Shown one piece after another: positions 9,885 to 19,700 of a DNA stretch of 64,000 nucleotides. The first letter of the stretch is position 1; every line of letters starts with the position of its first letter. Under the pieces are notes generated by a model. The model saw nothing but the letters and a program-made list of their open reading frames with translations. It ran no database searches and was not told where the DNA came from. Where the stretch lies: the NCBI GenBank assembly GCA_016717305.1, contig JADKFY010000006.1, forward strand, positions 62,001 through 126,000, written 5' to 3'. Origin of the DNA: Flavobacteriales bacterium (GTDB lineage: Bacteria > Bacteroidota > Bacteroidia > Flavobacteriales_F > PHOS-HE28). The position numbers were made by a program, and so were the translations under genes.

Positions 9885-9892
9885 TACCTTTG
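9885..9892 (+). promoter_or_regulatory. Bacteroidota -7 element (TACCTTTG) for kdsA
   Basis: TACCTTTG followed by CGGCC, 37 bases upstream of the kdsA ATG, directly after the stop of the FAH-family gene. It fits the TAnnTTTG consensus. No well-spaced TTG is visible, so the call rests on this box and its position. Confidence 0.5.
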
Positions 9893-9929
9893 CGGCCTAA
9901 GAACAAACCTTCACATCCATTTCGGGTGA

Positions 9930-10784
9930 ATGAAAAACATGACCAAGATCGTTAACGTAGGTAACATCAAGTGTGGCACTGATCAGCTCTTTCTGATCAG
10001 TGGACCTTGCGTGATCGAGACCGAAGAGGTGATGATGCGCACCGCTGAGAAGCTGAAGGAAGTGAGCGAGCGGACCAAAGTGCCTGTGATCTACAAAAGC
10101 AGTTTCACCAAAGACAACCGCAGCAGCGTAGACTTCTACCAAGGTCCGGGATTGGATGAAGGGTTGAAGATGCTACAGAGGATCAAAAAGGACTTCGGCT
10201 TCCCGATCCTTACGGACATCCACTACCCTGCTCAAGCCGCTCCGGCAGCGGAGGTCTGCGATGTCCTGCAGATCCCTGCATACCTTTGCATGCAAACCAC
10301 TTTGGTCGCTGAGGCCGCGAAGACCGGTGCCGTGATCAACTTGAAGCATGGACAGTTCTTGGCACCGGAGAACATGATCAGGCCGGCCGACAAGTGTGTC
10401 AGCGTTGGGAACGACAAGATCATCCTTACGGAACGCGGTTACACCTTTGGGTACAATGATCTGGTAGTTGATCCACGCGCCTTTTACCATTTGCGCAATA
10501 CCGGTTACCCGCTCGTGTTCGATATAACACACAGCATTCGCAAATACGGCATCCCCAGCGCCGACCCGCGTGGCGGCAACCGCGAGGTGATGCCCACCAT
10601 CGCGCGTGCCGGTGTAGCCGCTGGGGTCGATGGCGTTTTCATTGAAACACATCCTGATCCAAGCAAGGCCTTGTGCGATGCCGCAAGCCAACTCTGCGTA
10701 TATGACCTGGAAGAATTCCTGAAACCATTGATGGACCTGCATGCAGTCGAGGTAAAATACCGCCACCAAAACGTAACCGTTTAA
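9930..10784 (+). CDS. kdsA: 3-deoxy-D-manno-octulosonate 8-phosphate synthase (Kdo8P synthase)
   Basis: 284 residues, near the usual length. It condenses phosphoenolpyruvate with D-arabinose 5-phosphate to give Kdo8P, the second step of Kdo synthesis for LPS. Signature stretches: YKSSFTKDNRSS, the GPGLDEGLKML turn, LTDIHYPAQA, KTGAVINLKHGQF and FIETHPDP. In the N-terminal LISGPCVIE, C27 falls where E. coli has Asn26 and metal-dependent enzymes have Cys. With H, E and D in FDITHSI and FIETHPDP, this predicts the metal-dependent class. It starts the Kdo block: the next genes encode a transaldolase-CBS fusion and a KdsC-like phosphatase. Confidence 0.95.
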   Translation: MKNMTKIVNVGNIKCGTDQLFLISGPCVIETEEVMMRTAEKLKEVSERTKVPVIYKSSFTKDNRSSVDFYQGPGLDEGLKMLQRIKKDFGFPILTDIHYPAQAAPAAEVCDVLQIPAYLCMQTTLVAEAAKTGAVINLKHGQFLAPENMIRPADKCVSVGNDKIILTERGYTFGYNDLVVDPRAFYHLRNTGYPLVFDITHSIRKYGIPSADPRGGNREVMPTIARAGVAAGVDGVFIETHPDPSKALCDAASQLCVYDLEEFLKPLMDLHAVEVKYRHQNVTV

Positions 10785-10886
10785 CCGAATCTCTGGAATC
10801 TCCTGTACCGTCGACCTAGTGGGTGGACCCAACTGGAGCCAATGACCAACGATATCTCACTTTTCACTTCCTCACCCTTCCCCTAA

Positions 10887-11909
10887 ATGGAACTCTACCT
10901 CGACAGCGCCGACATCAAAGAGATCGACGAAGCTTTCAAAATCGGCTTTGTTACGGGCCTTACGACCACGCCGACCTTTATGCATCGCGGCGGTGTCACG
11001 AACATCGACAAGATGATCCTGGACCTTGCGAAGAAGGTTCCTATCCTTCAAGTGGAAGCGTTGGGCGAAACGGCAGAGGAAGTGGTGAAAGAAGCAAAGC
11101 GCCAGTTGAAGATGGGCTTGAAGAAGGACACCACCGTCTTCAAGATCCCCGTTAGTTTGGAAGGGTTGCGCGCATGCAAAATGCTACGGAACGAGGGCAT
11201 CATGGTGAATGTGCATCTCGTCTACACCTTGCAACAGGCGTACATGGCCATGCAAGCCGGTGCAACTTACGTGTGTCCGCTGGTAGGCCGCTTGCAGGAC
11301 CAAGGACACGACGCTTTGGCACTGGTGGAACAATGCGTGCGGGCCGTGAATTACTATGGATACAACACCAAGATCATGTTCAGCAGTGTGCGCACCGTTG
11401 AGCACGTTCGCAATGCAGTGGAACTGGGCGTACACACGATCACCGTGCCTTGGAAGTTGATGAAGCAATTGACCGACAACCATTTCACCACGATCGGTAC
11501 ACAGCAGTTCTACGAGCACACACGGTTGATCACCATGAAGGTGAAGGACATCCTATCACACAGCAATCCAGTGGTGAAGGACAGTGTTGCCGTGAGCGAT
11601 GCGCTGGTGACCATGACCAAGCACGGATTCGGTGCTGTGATGGTGGTGGACGGAAAGGGCAAGAACATCGGCGTATTCACCGATGGCGGTCTACGGCGCG
11701 GACTGGAGAAGGAAGGCAACAAGTTCTTAGCGAAGAAGCTGAGCACCTTGAAATTCAATGCGCCTTTCACGATCAGCCCGGAAGCTTTGCTGGACGAAGC
11801 GCAGAAGGCCTTCAAGGAACACAAGGTGGATACGCTTAGCGTGAGCGAGAACGGCAAGCAGCTCGGCATGTTGGACATCCAAGATGTGTTGAAGGCGATC
11901 GCGGGATAG
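10887..11909 (+). CDS. Transaldolase/fructose-6-phosphate aldolase-like domain fused to a KdsD-type CBS pair
   Basis: 340 residues. Residues 1-215 match the small TalC/FSA class: MELYLDSADI (D6), the Schiff-base lysine in FKIPVS (K86), Q55 and the serines of MFSSVRT. Two usual active-site positions differ: the TTNP motif reads TTTP (N28 to T), and the YVNR/FVGR position reads LVGR. Residues about 222-340 form two CBS motifs whose wording (GVFTDGGLRR; LGMLDIQDVL) is that of arabinose-5-phosphate isomerase KdsD, where a SIS domain normally precedes them. Between kdsA and a KdsC-like gene, a role in making or regulating arabinose 5-phosphate is a reasonable inference. An ordinary pentose-phosphate transaldolase is the alternative. 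Confidence 0.88.
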   Translation: MELYLDSADIKEIDEAFKIGFVTGLTTTPTFMHRGGVTNIDKMILDLAKKVPILQVEALGETAEEVVKEAKRQLKMGLKKDTTVFKIPVSLEGLRACKMLRNEGIMVNVHLVYTLQQAYMAMQAGATYVCPLVGRLQDQGHDALALVEQCVRAVNYYGYNTKIMFSSVRTVEHVRNAVELGVHTITVPWKLMKQLTDNHFTTIGTQQFYEHTRLITMKVKDILSHSNPVVKDSVAVSDALVTMTKHGFGAVMVVDGKGKNIGVFTDGGLRRGLEKEGNKFLAKKLSTLKFNAPFTISPEALLDEAQKAFKEHKVDTLSVSENGKQLGMLDIQDVLKAIAG

Positions 11910-11993
11910 GTTTGACTTTGTGACTGATGGCCCAAGCCCAGGAAGGTGTTCTCGGCTAAAACATCGTTCCGCATCCCACATTTCAAGCATCGA

Positions 11994-12647
11994 ATGACCG
12001 AGCCTCGCTACATCCGATCCAAGGCTGACCTCCAGCTACGGCTAGCTGGCATCAAGGCCGTGATCTTTGATTGGGACGGTGTGTTCAATGATGGCTTCAA
12101 GGACAGGGACGGCGGAAGTCCCTTCAGTGAGGTGGGCAGCATGGGCGTGAATCTTCTTCGTTTCGCACTTTGGATGAAGAATGGTCCATTGCCGATATCG
12201 GCGATCATTACCGGTCAGAAGAATCCATTCGCTGAGAACTTCGCACATCGTGAAAGGCTCCATGGCTTGTACATGGGCTTCACCAACAAGCCGGAAGCAT
12301 TCAGCACATTCTTGGCCGAGCACGATCTACAGCCGGAGGAAGTGGCCTTCGTTTTCGACGATGTGTTGGACCTTCCGATCGCAGCGGTGTGCGGTGTGCG
12401 TGTCATGATCGGATCCCCGGCCACCGCTTGGTTAGTGGACCAAGTGATCGCCCGTGGCGAGGCCGATGTCGTAACTGCCAATGGTGGTGGGGAGAACGGT
12501 TTGCGCGAGGCGACGGACCTATTGATCGACGCAATTGGCAACGGCTCGGAGGTGTTGGACCATCGTGTTGGATACACCGAACGCTACCAACAGTACTTAA
12601 GCGAAAGGCAAAAAGTCAAGCCGAACGTTTTCCGGAATCCGCGCTAA
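11994..12647 (+). CDS. KdsC-like HAD phosphatase (probable Kdo8P phosphatase)
   Basis: 217 residues. KdsC-type HAD enzyme without a large cap: motif I FDWDGVFNDG (two Asp), motif II IITGQK, motif III lysine in FTNKPEAF, motif IV FDDVLDLP, and the C-terminal GGGENGLREATDLLI stretch typical of KdsC. It is longer than usual KdsC (about 170-190 residues), with an insertion after motif I (about 30-50) and a longer C-terminal tail. In context it should dephosphorylate Kdo8P to Kdo; a related nonulosonate 9-phosphate cannot be excluded. ATG 11994 was chosen because the in-frame GTG at 11946 adds poorly conserved sequence. Its stop overlaps the convergent DUF2141 gene. Confidence 0.82.
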   Translation: MTEPRYIRSKADLQLRLAGIKAVIFDWDGVFNDGFKDRDGGSPFSEVGSMGVNLLRFALWMKNGPLPISAIITGQKNPFAENFAHRERLHGLYMGFTNKPEAFSTFLAEHDLQPEEVAFVFDDVLDLPIAAVCGVRVMIGSPATAWLVDQVIARGEADVVTANGGGENGLREATDLLIDAIGNGSEVLDHRVGYTERYQQYLSERQKVKPNVFRNPR

Positions 12648-13063
12648 CCGCGCAGCTTCAGCCTGATCACAACAGGCTCCTTCCCCACCTCGAAAGCGGC
12701 TTGCTTAAAGGAAGGAGGTCCGAAATTTCCCATGGCGTTGTTGCTGAAGCCGAAAGGCTCATTCGGGATCCCCAAGGCATTCGTGCCCATTTTCCCATCG
12801 CCGTCCACGTCTTGGAAGATCTTCACGGCGTAGGTACCAGGGGCCACATTTTCGAAGGTCAAGGGAACGTCCTTACCTATTGCATCCATGGCCTTGAACA
12901 CGCAGCCCTTTTCCGTATCGAATGCGCTTTCTGAAGGGCAAAGCGCAGCACGCAAGCTGCCACCCTTGGTTTTGCTCAACTGCACCTCAACGGTTAGGTT
13001 GGTCTGTGCAAATGAAATTGATCCGAAAAAAGATCCAACGATGAATGTGATCGTGCGTAGCAT
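12644..13063 (-). CDS. DUF2141 secreted protein
   Basis: 139 residues from the ATG at 13063, which opens a signal peptide (MLRTITFIVGSFFGSISFAQ). The mature part has the DUF2141 pattern: LRAALCPSESAF, a GTYAVKIFQDVDGDGKM calcium-loop-like segment, GIPNEPFGFSNNA and GPPSFKQAAF. The function of the family is unknown; it is an exported beta-sandwich common in Bacteroidota and proteobacteria. The frame is open further upstream, but that part is not signal-like. It converges on the KdsC-like gene with a four-base overlap of the stop codons. Confidence 0.85.
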   Translation of the reverse strand: MLRTITFIVGSFFGSISFAQTNLTVEVQLSKTKGGSLRAALCPSESAFDTEKGCVFKAMDAIGKDVPLTFENVAPGTYAVKIFQDVDGDGKMGTNALGIPNEPFGFSNNAMGNFGPPSFKQAAFEVGKEPVVIRLKLRG

Positions 13064-13158
13064 GCCTTGGGTACTAACACTTCTCGTGCCGAAGTGGCCA
13101 TTGTCAGCGGTCAACTATATTATTCGCGGAACGCACGAACATGCAGATCCCCCTCACC

Positions 13159-14949
13159 TCACCTAACCTCCCGCAACTCCAAGTCCTTCTGCTGCAACAT
13201 CACCGCGTGTTCGTTGCGGTAGCCGTTCTCGGGGCCGGTGCTGGTCATGCGGAAACCCATGTGCAATGGTTCTGTGCGCACTAGGTCGAAGTGGTTGGCA
13301 AAGCTGGGCCCTTGGGTCATCAAAGCCTTTAGGAAGTAGAATGTGACATCGAAGCCGAGGTAAGCGTATTCATCGACTTCCGAATTATACGATTCGCGGA
13401 ACTTCTTCACGAACGACCGGACTTTTGGATCCATTCGGTCGGTGAACGCCGTGGCAGCAAATGTGAATCCGAGCAGGTCCAGGTCCTGTGCCGCGATCGC
13501 TTCAAAGCGGGTCCAGATCTCCATGCCCACAAGCAGGATCCTGTACTTGTCCGCAAGGGGTTTTAATTTCACCACCAACCGCGTTACGAATTCAACATCC
13601 TCGCTCGGTAGGACCACCACGTTGAGCTTATTGGCATCCAACTTGTCGATCAAGCTGGTCATATCCTTGGCACCCGGCCGTGCTATCAACACCGAGTCCC
13701 TGTACAACCCGGTCTGCTTGGCCAGGGCATTGTTCAAGGCCCGCTCCATCTGGGTCTGTAGTTCCGCTTCGGAGGCGATCAATGGCCTTACGAGAATAAT
13801 GTTCTCCTGTGCATGGGTATGTGCAACATATCGGGCGGTTTGCAGGACCATGTCCGAACGTGTCGGAGTGATCTTGCTCACGAGAGGTTGCCCTAAGATC
13901 ACCTTGCTGCTCTGGGGAACTGGACATACAATGTGCGCCTTCACCTTGGCGCGTGTCAATGCTTCAATGGCCGATCGGTGGAAAGGTCCAATGCAAAGAT
14001 CATTCTCCAACAAGGCCGGGTCCTTCAAAACGGGTCCCCATGTGCCGGCATTGTCTCCCACGTCCAATACGGTAACATCAGCATTCAAGCCCAAGCCCTT
14101 GAGCGAATCAATGGCCAACAAGGCACCGTTGTAGAACTGGATGGCGATGCGTGTAGGCTCGTAATAACGAGGCAATTCATTCACCCCTTCCTGTGCCATG
14201 GCGCTGTCGTTCTGATCTGCGGAAAAGGGCAGCAGGAAGGCAACCTTGTACCGGTCCTTTCGGTGGTCATCGGCCATGGACAAGGCAGCCACCGGGGCTA
14301 CTGCCGCTGGAATACGCACGTTGTTGCCTGCCTTCAACCCTTCGGGCAATCCACCGTTCGCGGACCGGATCGCGGCCTCGTCCACACCATACTGTTGAGT
14401 AAGGCTGAAAAGGGTTTCGCCCGGTTGTACGCGGTGCAGTACCACACCATCGGTCGTAGCTGGTAGAAGCGCCGCTTCTTGGGTCCCTTTCACCTTGGCC
14501 ACAGGGATAACCAAGCTCATTCCTTCATTCAAATTGATGGCCTCCGGGTTGCGTTCCAAGAGCTGGTTCAATTCCAGCCCATAAGCTTTGGCGATACCGT
14601 AAAGCGTTTCCTTTTTTCGAACGGTGTGGATCAGCTCCCCATCGGTGCGCAACATCGGTGCGGTCTTCAATTCCTTCTTCTGTACTGCATCCAAGGGCAC
14701 CAGCAATTCCTGACCGATGGTGAGACCGAAAGCCGCAGCCGGATTCGCGCTCAACAGATCATCCACCGGCACGGCGAACGAACGACTTATCGCATACACT
14801 GTTTGGCCGGCTTGGACCGTGTGTACCATGAACTTACGGCCGTTCACTGTACGAACACCTTGTGCGCTTGTGGAAAGACCCATCAACCAAATTCCCAGGA
14901 CCATCAAGATCCGCACGAGGATCCGGTTCGTTGCCACGGTTATTCCCAT
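13159..14949 (-). CDS. LysM-repeat protein with C-terminal periplasmic-binding (type 1 PBP-like) domain
   Basis: 596 residues. A signal peptide or anchor lies near residues 8-29 ([17 protein letters not shown]). Three LysM modules follow: [32 protein letters not shown] and [16 protein letters not shown], each with an IP-type end, which should bind peptidoglycan. From about residue 245 ([11 protein letters not shown]) a leucine/amino-acid-binding-protein fold continues to the end ([17 protein letters not shown]-like [28 protein letters not shown]). Combined LysM-PBP1 proteins are common in Bacteroidota and of unclear role, perhaps envelope sensing. The ATG overlaps the guaA stop region by about ten bases, suggesting translational coupling in a guaA operon. 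Confidence 0.88.
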   Translation of the reverse strand: MGITVATNRILVRILMVLGIWLMGLSTSAQGVRTVNGRKFMVHTVQAGQTVYAISRSFAVPVDDLLSANPAAAFGLTIGQELLVPLDAVQKKELKTAPMLRTDGELIHTVRKKETLYGIAKAYGLELNQLLERNPEAINLNEGMSLVIPVAKVKGTQEAALLPATTDGVVLHRVQPGETLFSLTQQYGVDEAAIRSANGGLPEGLKAGNNVRIPAAVAPVAALSMADDHRKDRYKVAFLLPFSADQNDSAMAQEGVNELPRYYEPTRIAIQFYNGALLAIDSLKGLGLNADVTVLDVGDNAGTWGPVLKDPALLENDLCIGPFHRSAIEALTRAKVKAHIVCPVPQSSKVILGQPLVSKITPTRSDMVLQTARYVAHTHAQENIILVRPLIASEAELQTQMERALNNALAKQTGLYRDSVLIARPGAKDMTSLIDKLDANKLNVVVLPSEDVEFVTRLVVKLKPLADKYRILLVGMEIWTRFEAIAAQDLDLLGFTFAATAFTDRMDPKVRSFVKKFRESYNSEVDEYAYLGFDVTFYFLKALMTQGPSFANHFDLVRTEPLHMGFRMTSTGPENGYRNEHAVMLQQKDLELREVR

Positions 14950-16472
14950 TCTATCGTTGCTGGTGGTTTGCTGCTGATGTCGTACACCACTCTATTCACC
15001 CCTTTCACCTTGTTGATGATGCTGTTCGAGATCCGTGCCAAGAACTCGTAGGGCAAGTGGCACCAGTCGGCCGTCATGCCATCGGTGCTCGATACGGCAC
15101 GCAACGCCACCACGTTCTCGTACGTCCGCTCATCGCCCATTACACCCACGCTACGCACCGGCAGAAGGATCGCTCCAGCCTGCCACACTTGGTCATACAA
15201 ACCCTCATCGCGCAGACCTTGGATAAAGATGTGGTCCACGGCTTGCAACAAGGCCACTTTCTCCGGGGTGATGTCGCCCAGGATACGGATCGCCAAACCG
15301 GGTCCGGGGAACGGATGCCTTCCGAGGATGTTCGGGTCAAGTCCCAGTTCCTTGCCCACACGACGTACTTCATCCTTGAACAACAACCGCAACGGCTCTA
15401 CGACTTTCAAGGCCATACGCGCCGGCAGTCCGCCGACATTATGGTGGCTCTTGATCGTGACGCTGGGTCCGTTCACGCTCACGCTTTCGATCACGTCCGG
15501 ATAGATGGTCCCTTGCGCCAACCACTTTACACCTTTGATCCGTTTCGCTTCCCGATCGAACACATCGATAAAGGTTCCACCGATGGCTTTGCGTTTCGCT
15601 TCGGGATCCTCCAAGCCTTTCAAGGCCGCGTAGAATTCTTCCTTGGCATCCACACCGGTAATGTTCAGTCCCAAGTGTCGATAGCTTTCGAGTACACGAT
15701 CGTATTCGTCCTGCCGCAATAGGCCATTGTCCACGAAAATGCAATGCAGACGTTCATCTATGGCCCGATCCAAGAGTAAGGCGGCGACGGAACTATCTAC
15801 GCCGCCGCTCAATGCGAGCACCACGTTGTCCGTGCCCAATTGTTTCCGGAGTCCTTCAATGGTCTGGTCCACGAAGCCATGCGGTGTCCAATCGCCAATG
15901 CAACCACAGATACCCATGACGAAGTTGTGCAGCAGTTGTGCGCCATCAGTGGTATGGTATACTTCCGGATGGAACTGGACCGCGTAGGTAAGCCCATCGA
16001 TCAGCCGAAAGGCAGCGACCGGTACATGGTCCGTACTGGCGATCACTTCCATGGCCTCGCTGGGCGCGGTAATGGTATCGCCGTGGCTCATCCAGACTTG
16101 GGTGCCTGCCTCAATGCCATCGAACAGGCGGTCCTGCGCAACGGTATCCAAATGTGCTCTGCCATACTCGCGCACTTTACTGCGTTCCACAGGCGCTCCT
16201 GTGCGTTTGGCAAGCAATTGCGCACCATAGCAAACAGCAAGCACCGGGATCCGGCCTTGCAACCCGGTAAGGTCCGTGTCCGGGGCGTTCTCATCGTGTA
16301 CGCTGCTCGGACTTCCGCTCAGGATCACTCCTTTCACATCGGGTTCGTTCACGAATTGTTGGGCCTTGCTGAAGGGATGGATCTCGCAATACACGTTCAA
16401 CTCGCGCACCCGGCGCGCGATGAGCTGGGTGAACTGGGAGCCATGGTCGAGAATGAGGATGCGATCGGGCAC
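14940..16472 (-). CDS. guaA: GMP synthase (glutamine-hydrolysing)
   Basis: 510 residues, the family's normal length. It converts XMP to GMP with ATP and glutamine. The N-terminal class I amidotransferase has [15 protein letters not shown], the nucleophile C81 in [10 protein letters not shown] and the FHPEVYHT His/Glu. The ATP-pyrophosphatase domain has the P-loop ALSGGVDSS, and the C-terminal dimerisation domain ends KPPATIEWE, the classic GuaA terminus. A TACTTTTG element on the minus strand at 16518-16511 sits 38 bases upstream of the ATG. The LysM/PBP gene follows with a small overlap. Confidence 0.98.
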   Translation of the reverse strand: MPDRILILDHGSQFTQLIARRVRELNVYCEIHPFSKAQQFVNEPDVKGVILSGSPSSVHDENAPDTDLTGLQGRIPVLAVCYGAQLLAKRTGAPVERSKVREYGRAHLDTVAQDRLFDGIEAGTQVWMSHGDTITAPSEAMEVIASTDHVPVAAFRLIDGLTYAVQFHPEVYHTTDGAQLLHNFVMGICGCIGDWTPHGFVDQTIEGLRKQLGTDNVVLALSGGVDSSVAALLLDRAIDERLHCIFVDNGLLRQDEYDRVLESYRHLGLNITGVDAKEEFYAALKGLEDPEAKRKAIGGTFIDVFDREAKRIKGVKWLAQGTIYPDVIESVSVNGPSVTIKSHHNVGGLPARMALKVVEPLRLLFKDEVRRVGKELGLDPNILGRHPFPGPGLAIRILGDITPEKVALLQAVDHIFIQGLRDEGLYDQVWQAGAILLPVRSVGVMGDERTYENVVALRAVSSTDGMTADWCHLPYEFLARISNSIINKVKGVNRVVYDISSKPPATIEWE

Positions 16473-16773
16473 GATGATGGGCTTGCCGGCTTGATGCCTG
16501 CAAGGGTGCTCAAAAGTAGTCGTACACTGCGATCATCCTTCCGCACAATTTGAGAGGACTGCCACGCTTAAAGTGGTCGGTCCGTGATCATCGTCAGTTG
16601 GGCCTGATCGGCACATACCCCTCGATCGTTCATGGATCGTGCATAAGTTTTGTGCTTGTCCAAGTGGCCTAGGCCATCGGTATACGTCTTAACCCACGTG
16701 AGGCCCTGTTGATCGAACGGACAACTATTGTACCTTTAACTCGTCTTTGTTCTGGAAGAGGATACCAAAACCT
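16473..16773. promoter_or_regulatory. Divergent promoter region between guaA and the Calx-beta secreted protein
   Basis: No gene seen. On the minus strand TACTTTTG (16518-16511) precedes guaA. On the plus strand TTG at 16709-16711, a 19-base spacer and TACCTTTA at 16731-16738 form a near-consensus Bacteroidota promoter for the large secreted protein. The rest holds nothing I recognise. Confidence 0.6.
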
Positions 16774-19700
16774 ATGATCAAGGTTAACGTTGGCATGACA
16801 TCTGAACGCGCTGATCATTCGAGCTTTGTGCCCGTTATGAAAGGGTCAGCCATGCGCAATTGTCGGCAACATCGAGGTATTGCTATTGTTTCCTTCAGTG
16901 GAATTCGAAATGTGATTCTTCTGGTGCTTGGTTCCTTGGCCATGAATGTGGTTGGACAGGGTGTGGAGGATTTCGAGAACATTCCAACGACCAGTCCAAC
17001 CACGTACACGAACCGGACATGGACCGGAACTGACGGAGTGACATGGACCGCCGAAGGAGCTCGAACGGACCAAACGCTCAACACCAAGGCCATCTGCTTT
17101 GGTACCAGTGGAAATCGGTGGGTGACCTCTCCTATCTACGCAGGGGGCATGGGCACGCTCGCCTTTGACTACGTGCGCGGATTCACGAGTGGTACCGCAC
17201 GTACGATCCAAGTTTGGGTGAACGGAACCCAGATCGGCGGAAACATCGCCGTCAGCACCTCTTCTGATACTCCTGTATCCTATAGCCAAGCGATCAACAT
17301 CGCGGGCAATGTTCAAGTAGAAATACGAAGTATTAGTGGTGGTCAGGTCAGGGTGGATGATATAACATGGACACCATTCACCGCTGGTCCGACGATCACG
17401 TTTACTGGTGCTACGGCTTCAGCGGGTGAAGCAGCAGGTTCGGTAACCATAAACTTGGCCATAAGTCCGGCCACGGTTGCCGCCGCAACTGTAACAGTGC
17501 GATTGACGAATGGAGCTGGTTGCACTTACGGTGCGCCACCGAACGATTATCAAACAACTCCTGCCGCCGCTGGTGCCCCCCTTACGTTCACATTAACGGT
17601 ACCTATCGGATCGACCGGAGAAAGCTTTACGATCGATATCAACGACGATATAGCAACTGAGTTCAATGAAACCATTACCTGTAGGATCCTTTCGGTTACT
17701 GGTGGTTTGGCCATAGGCACTCCGATCCAACAGGTCTTCACCATCATCGATAACGACGTTACCCCAACTGTGAACTTCAGCACGCTGAGCATTACCGTCA
17801 TGGAAACGGCCGGGTTGCAGAATTTCTCGCTCAGTATTTTCCCTGCCGCTACTGCAGCCGGAACGATTACCATTCAAGTAACGAACGGTCCCGGTGCAAC
17901 GTATGGTGGTGGTCAGGACTATCTCTCGAATCCAGGCATCTTCGGCGGATTTATCACCGTTCCTTTCGCTTTGGGAGCCACCTCCGCTGGGTTCACGATC
18001 ACTGTGCTGAACGACGCTTTGGTGGAATTGACCGAAACCGTGAACTTCACGGTTACAGCCGTCTCTGCCGGAAATGCGGTCGGTGGAAGCAATGGGAGCG
18101 TTTTGACCATAGGTGATGATGATTCGCCCCCCACGGTACTTAGCCCAGGGGATCTTGTCATTGTCGGGGTGAATGCGAACGATTTCGCTTGTTCAGGTGG
18201 ACCTGTAGGTGGATATGATCTAGTGAGTTTCTTCTGTTTCAAACCTATTGTTCCAGGGACTGAAATAATTATTACCGATAACGGTTATGAGCGGTGTAAT
18301 GCAGGCCAATGGGGCAATAGCGAAGGTACGGTGCGGATGACACGAACAGGAATTGCGATCCCGGCTGGTCAGGTGATCACGTTCCGAATGCAAAACCTTG
18401 CCGGCCCCACGAACGTCACTTCCTTCGCTCCAGATGGTGCATGGACCTGCGCGAGCCTGAATGCGCCAGTTGGCGGGGTTTTCGCTACTGCGGTTGCCCT
18501 GAACAGCGGAGGTGACCAATTGTTCTTTATGCAGGGAGGTCTTTGGGGAAGTGGTACCGCCCCAGCAAACGTTTACGCGCACAATGCAACCTACACTGGT
18601 ACCATACTCTATGCCTTCAGTTCAAACCCATCACCGAATTGGACCGCCTCCTGTGGCGGTTCGGGATCGCAGCAGAGCAACTTGCCGCCTGGGGTAGAGT
18701 GCTTCAGCATGGCACCCACCTCGTCGAGTGATTGGGGTAAATACGACGGAGTGGTCACTGCCGCCACTCAACGGGATTGGATCATTCGTATTGATAATAC
18801 CGCCTCTTGGACGCCCTACTTGAGCTGTGCCAACTATAATTCAATGGGCAATAGTTGGGTTTCCGCTCCAATGCTTCCCATCATTGTTGCACCATTTGTA
18901 CCCGGTCGCTGGCGCGGCACTACCGACTATGATTGGTTCAATTGCAAGAACTGGGATGACGTGCAAGTGCCTCTTCCAACAACCGATGTAACGATCGACC
19001 CACTGTTCTCCGTTAGCCATTGCACTGTTGGCCTGAATCCTGGAGTGAACCCGGGCGGCACCGGAGTCTGCGCCTCCATTACCATGACCAACGTTGGGGG
19101 TGCCGCACGCACGCTCACCATAGCACCCAATAGTGGCCTCAACGTGAACGGACCGGTCAATTTGGCTGGCACTAACACAGGCACACTTTTGCTCACAATG
19201 GGGACGAACACCATATTGAACGCAGTTGACCTGAACCTGAGCAGTAATATAACCACGTTCTCCCAATTTTCGAATGCTAACAATGTGGGCTTGGCGAACT
19301 TCACTGGAAATGTGAATTTGAACCTTGGGGGGTATATCAACCTCACGAACGGGAACTTGGATATAGGAGGGGATTGGTCCAATTTTGAGAACGAAACACG
19401 ATTCATAGATACCGGTAGCCGCGTGCGGTTCATCGGTGCATTGCCACAAACCATAACCATCGCAACTGGAGATGAGTATTTCTCCACCTTGGTCCTGAAT
19501 AAGAGCGCGGGTGCACTCACGTTGAACAACCCTGTGCGGATCCGTACCTCGTTGGACCTAACAAGTGGCTTGTTGAACACAAGTAACCCGGCCGGTCTGG
19601 TGACCTTGCTTGCCAGCGGCACAACTACAAATGCCTCCAACACCAGTTTTGTGAACGGACCTATGCAGAAGATCGGTAATACGAACTTCTCCTTCCCTGT

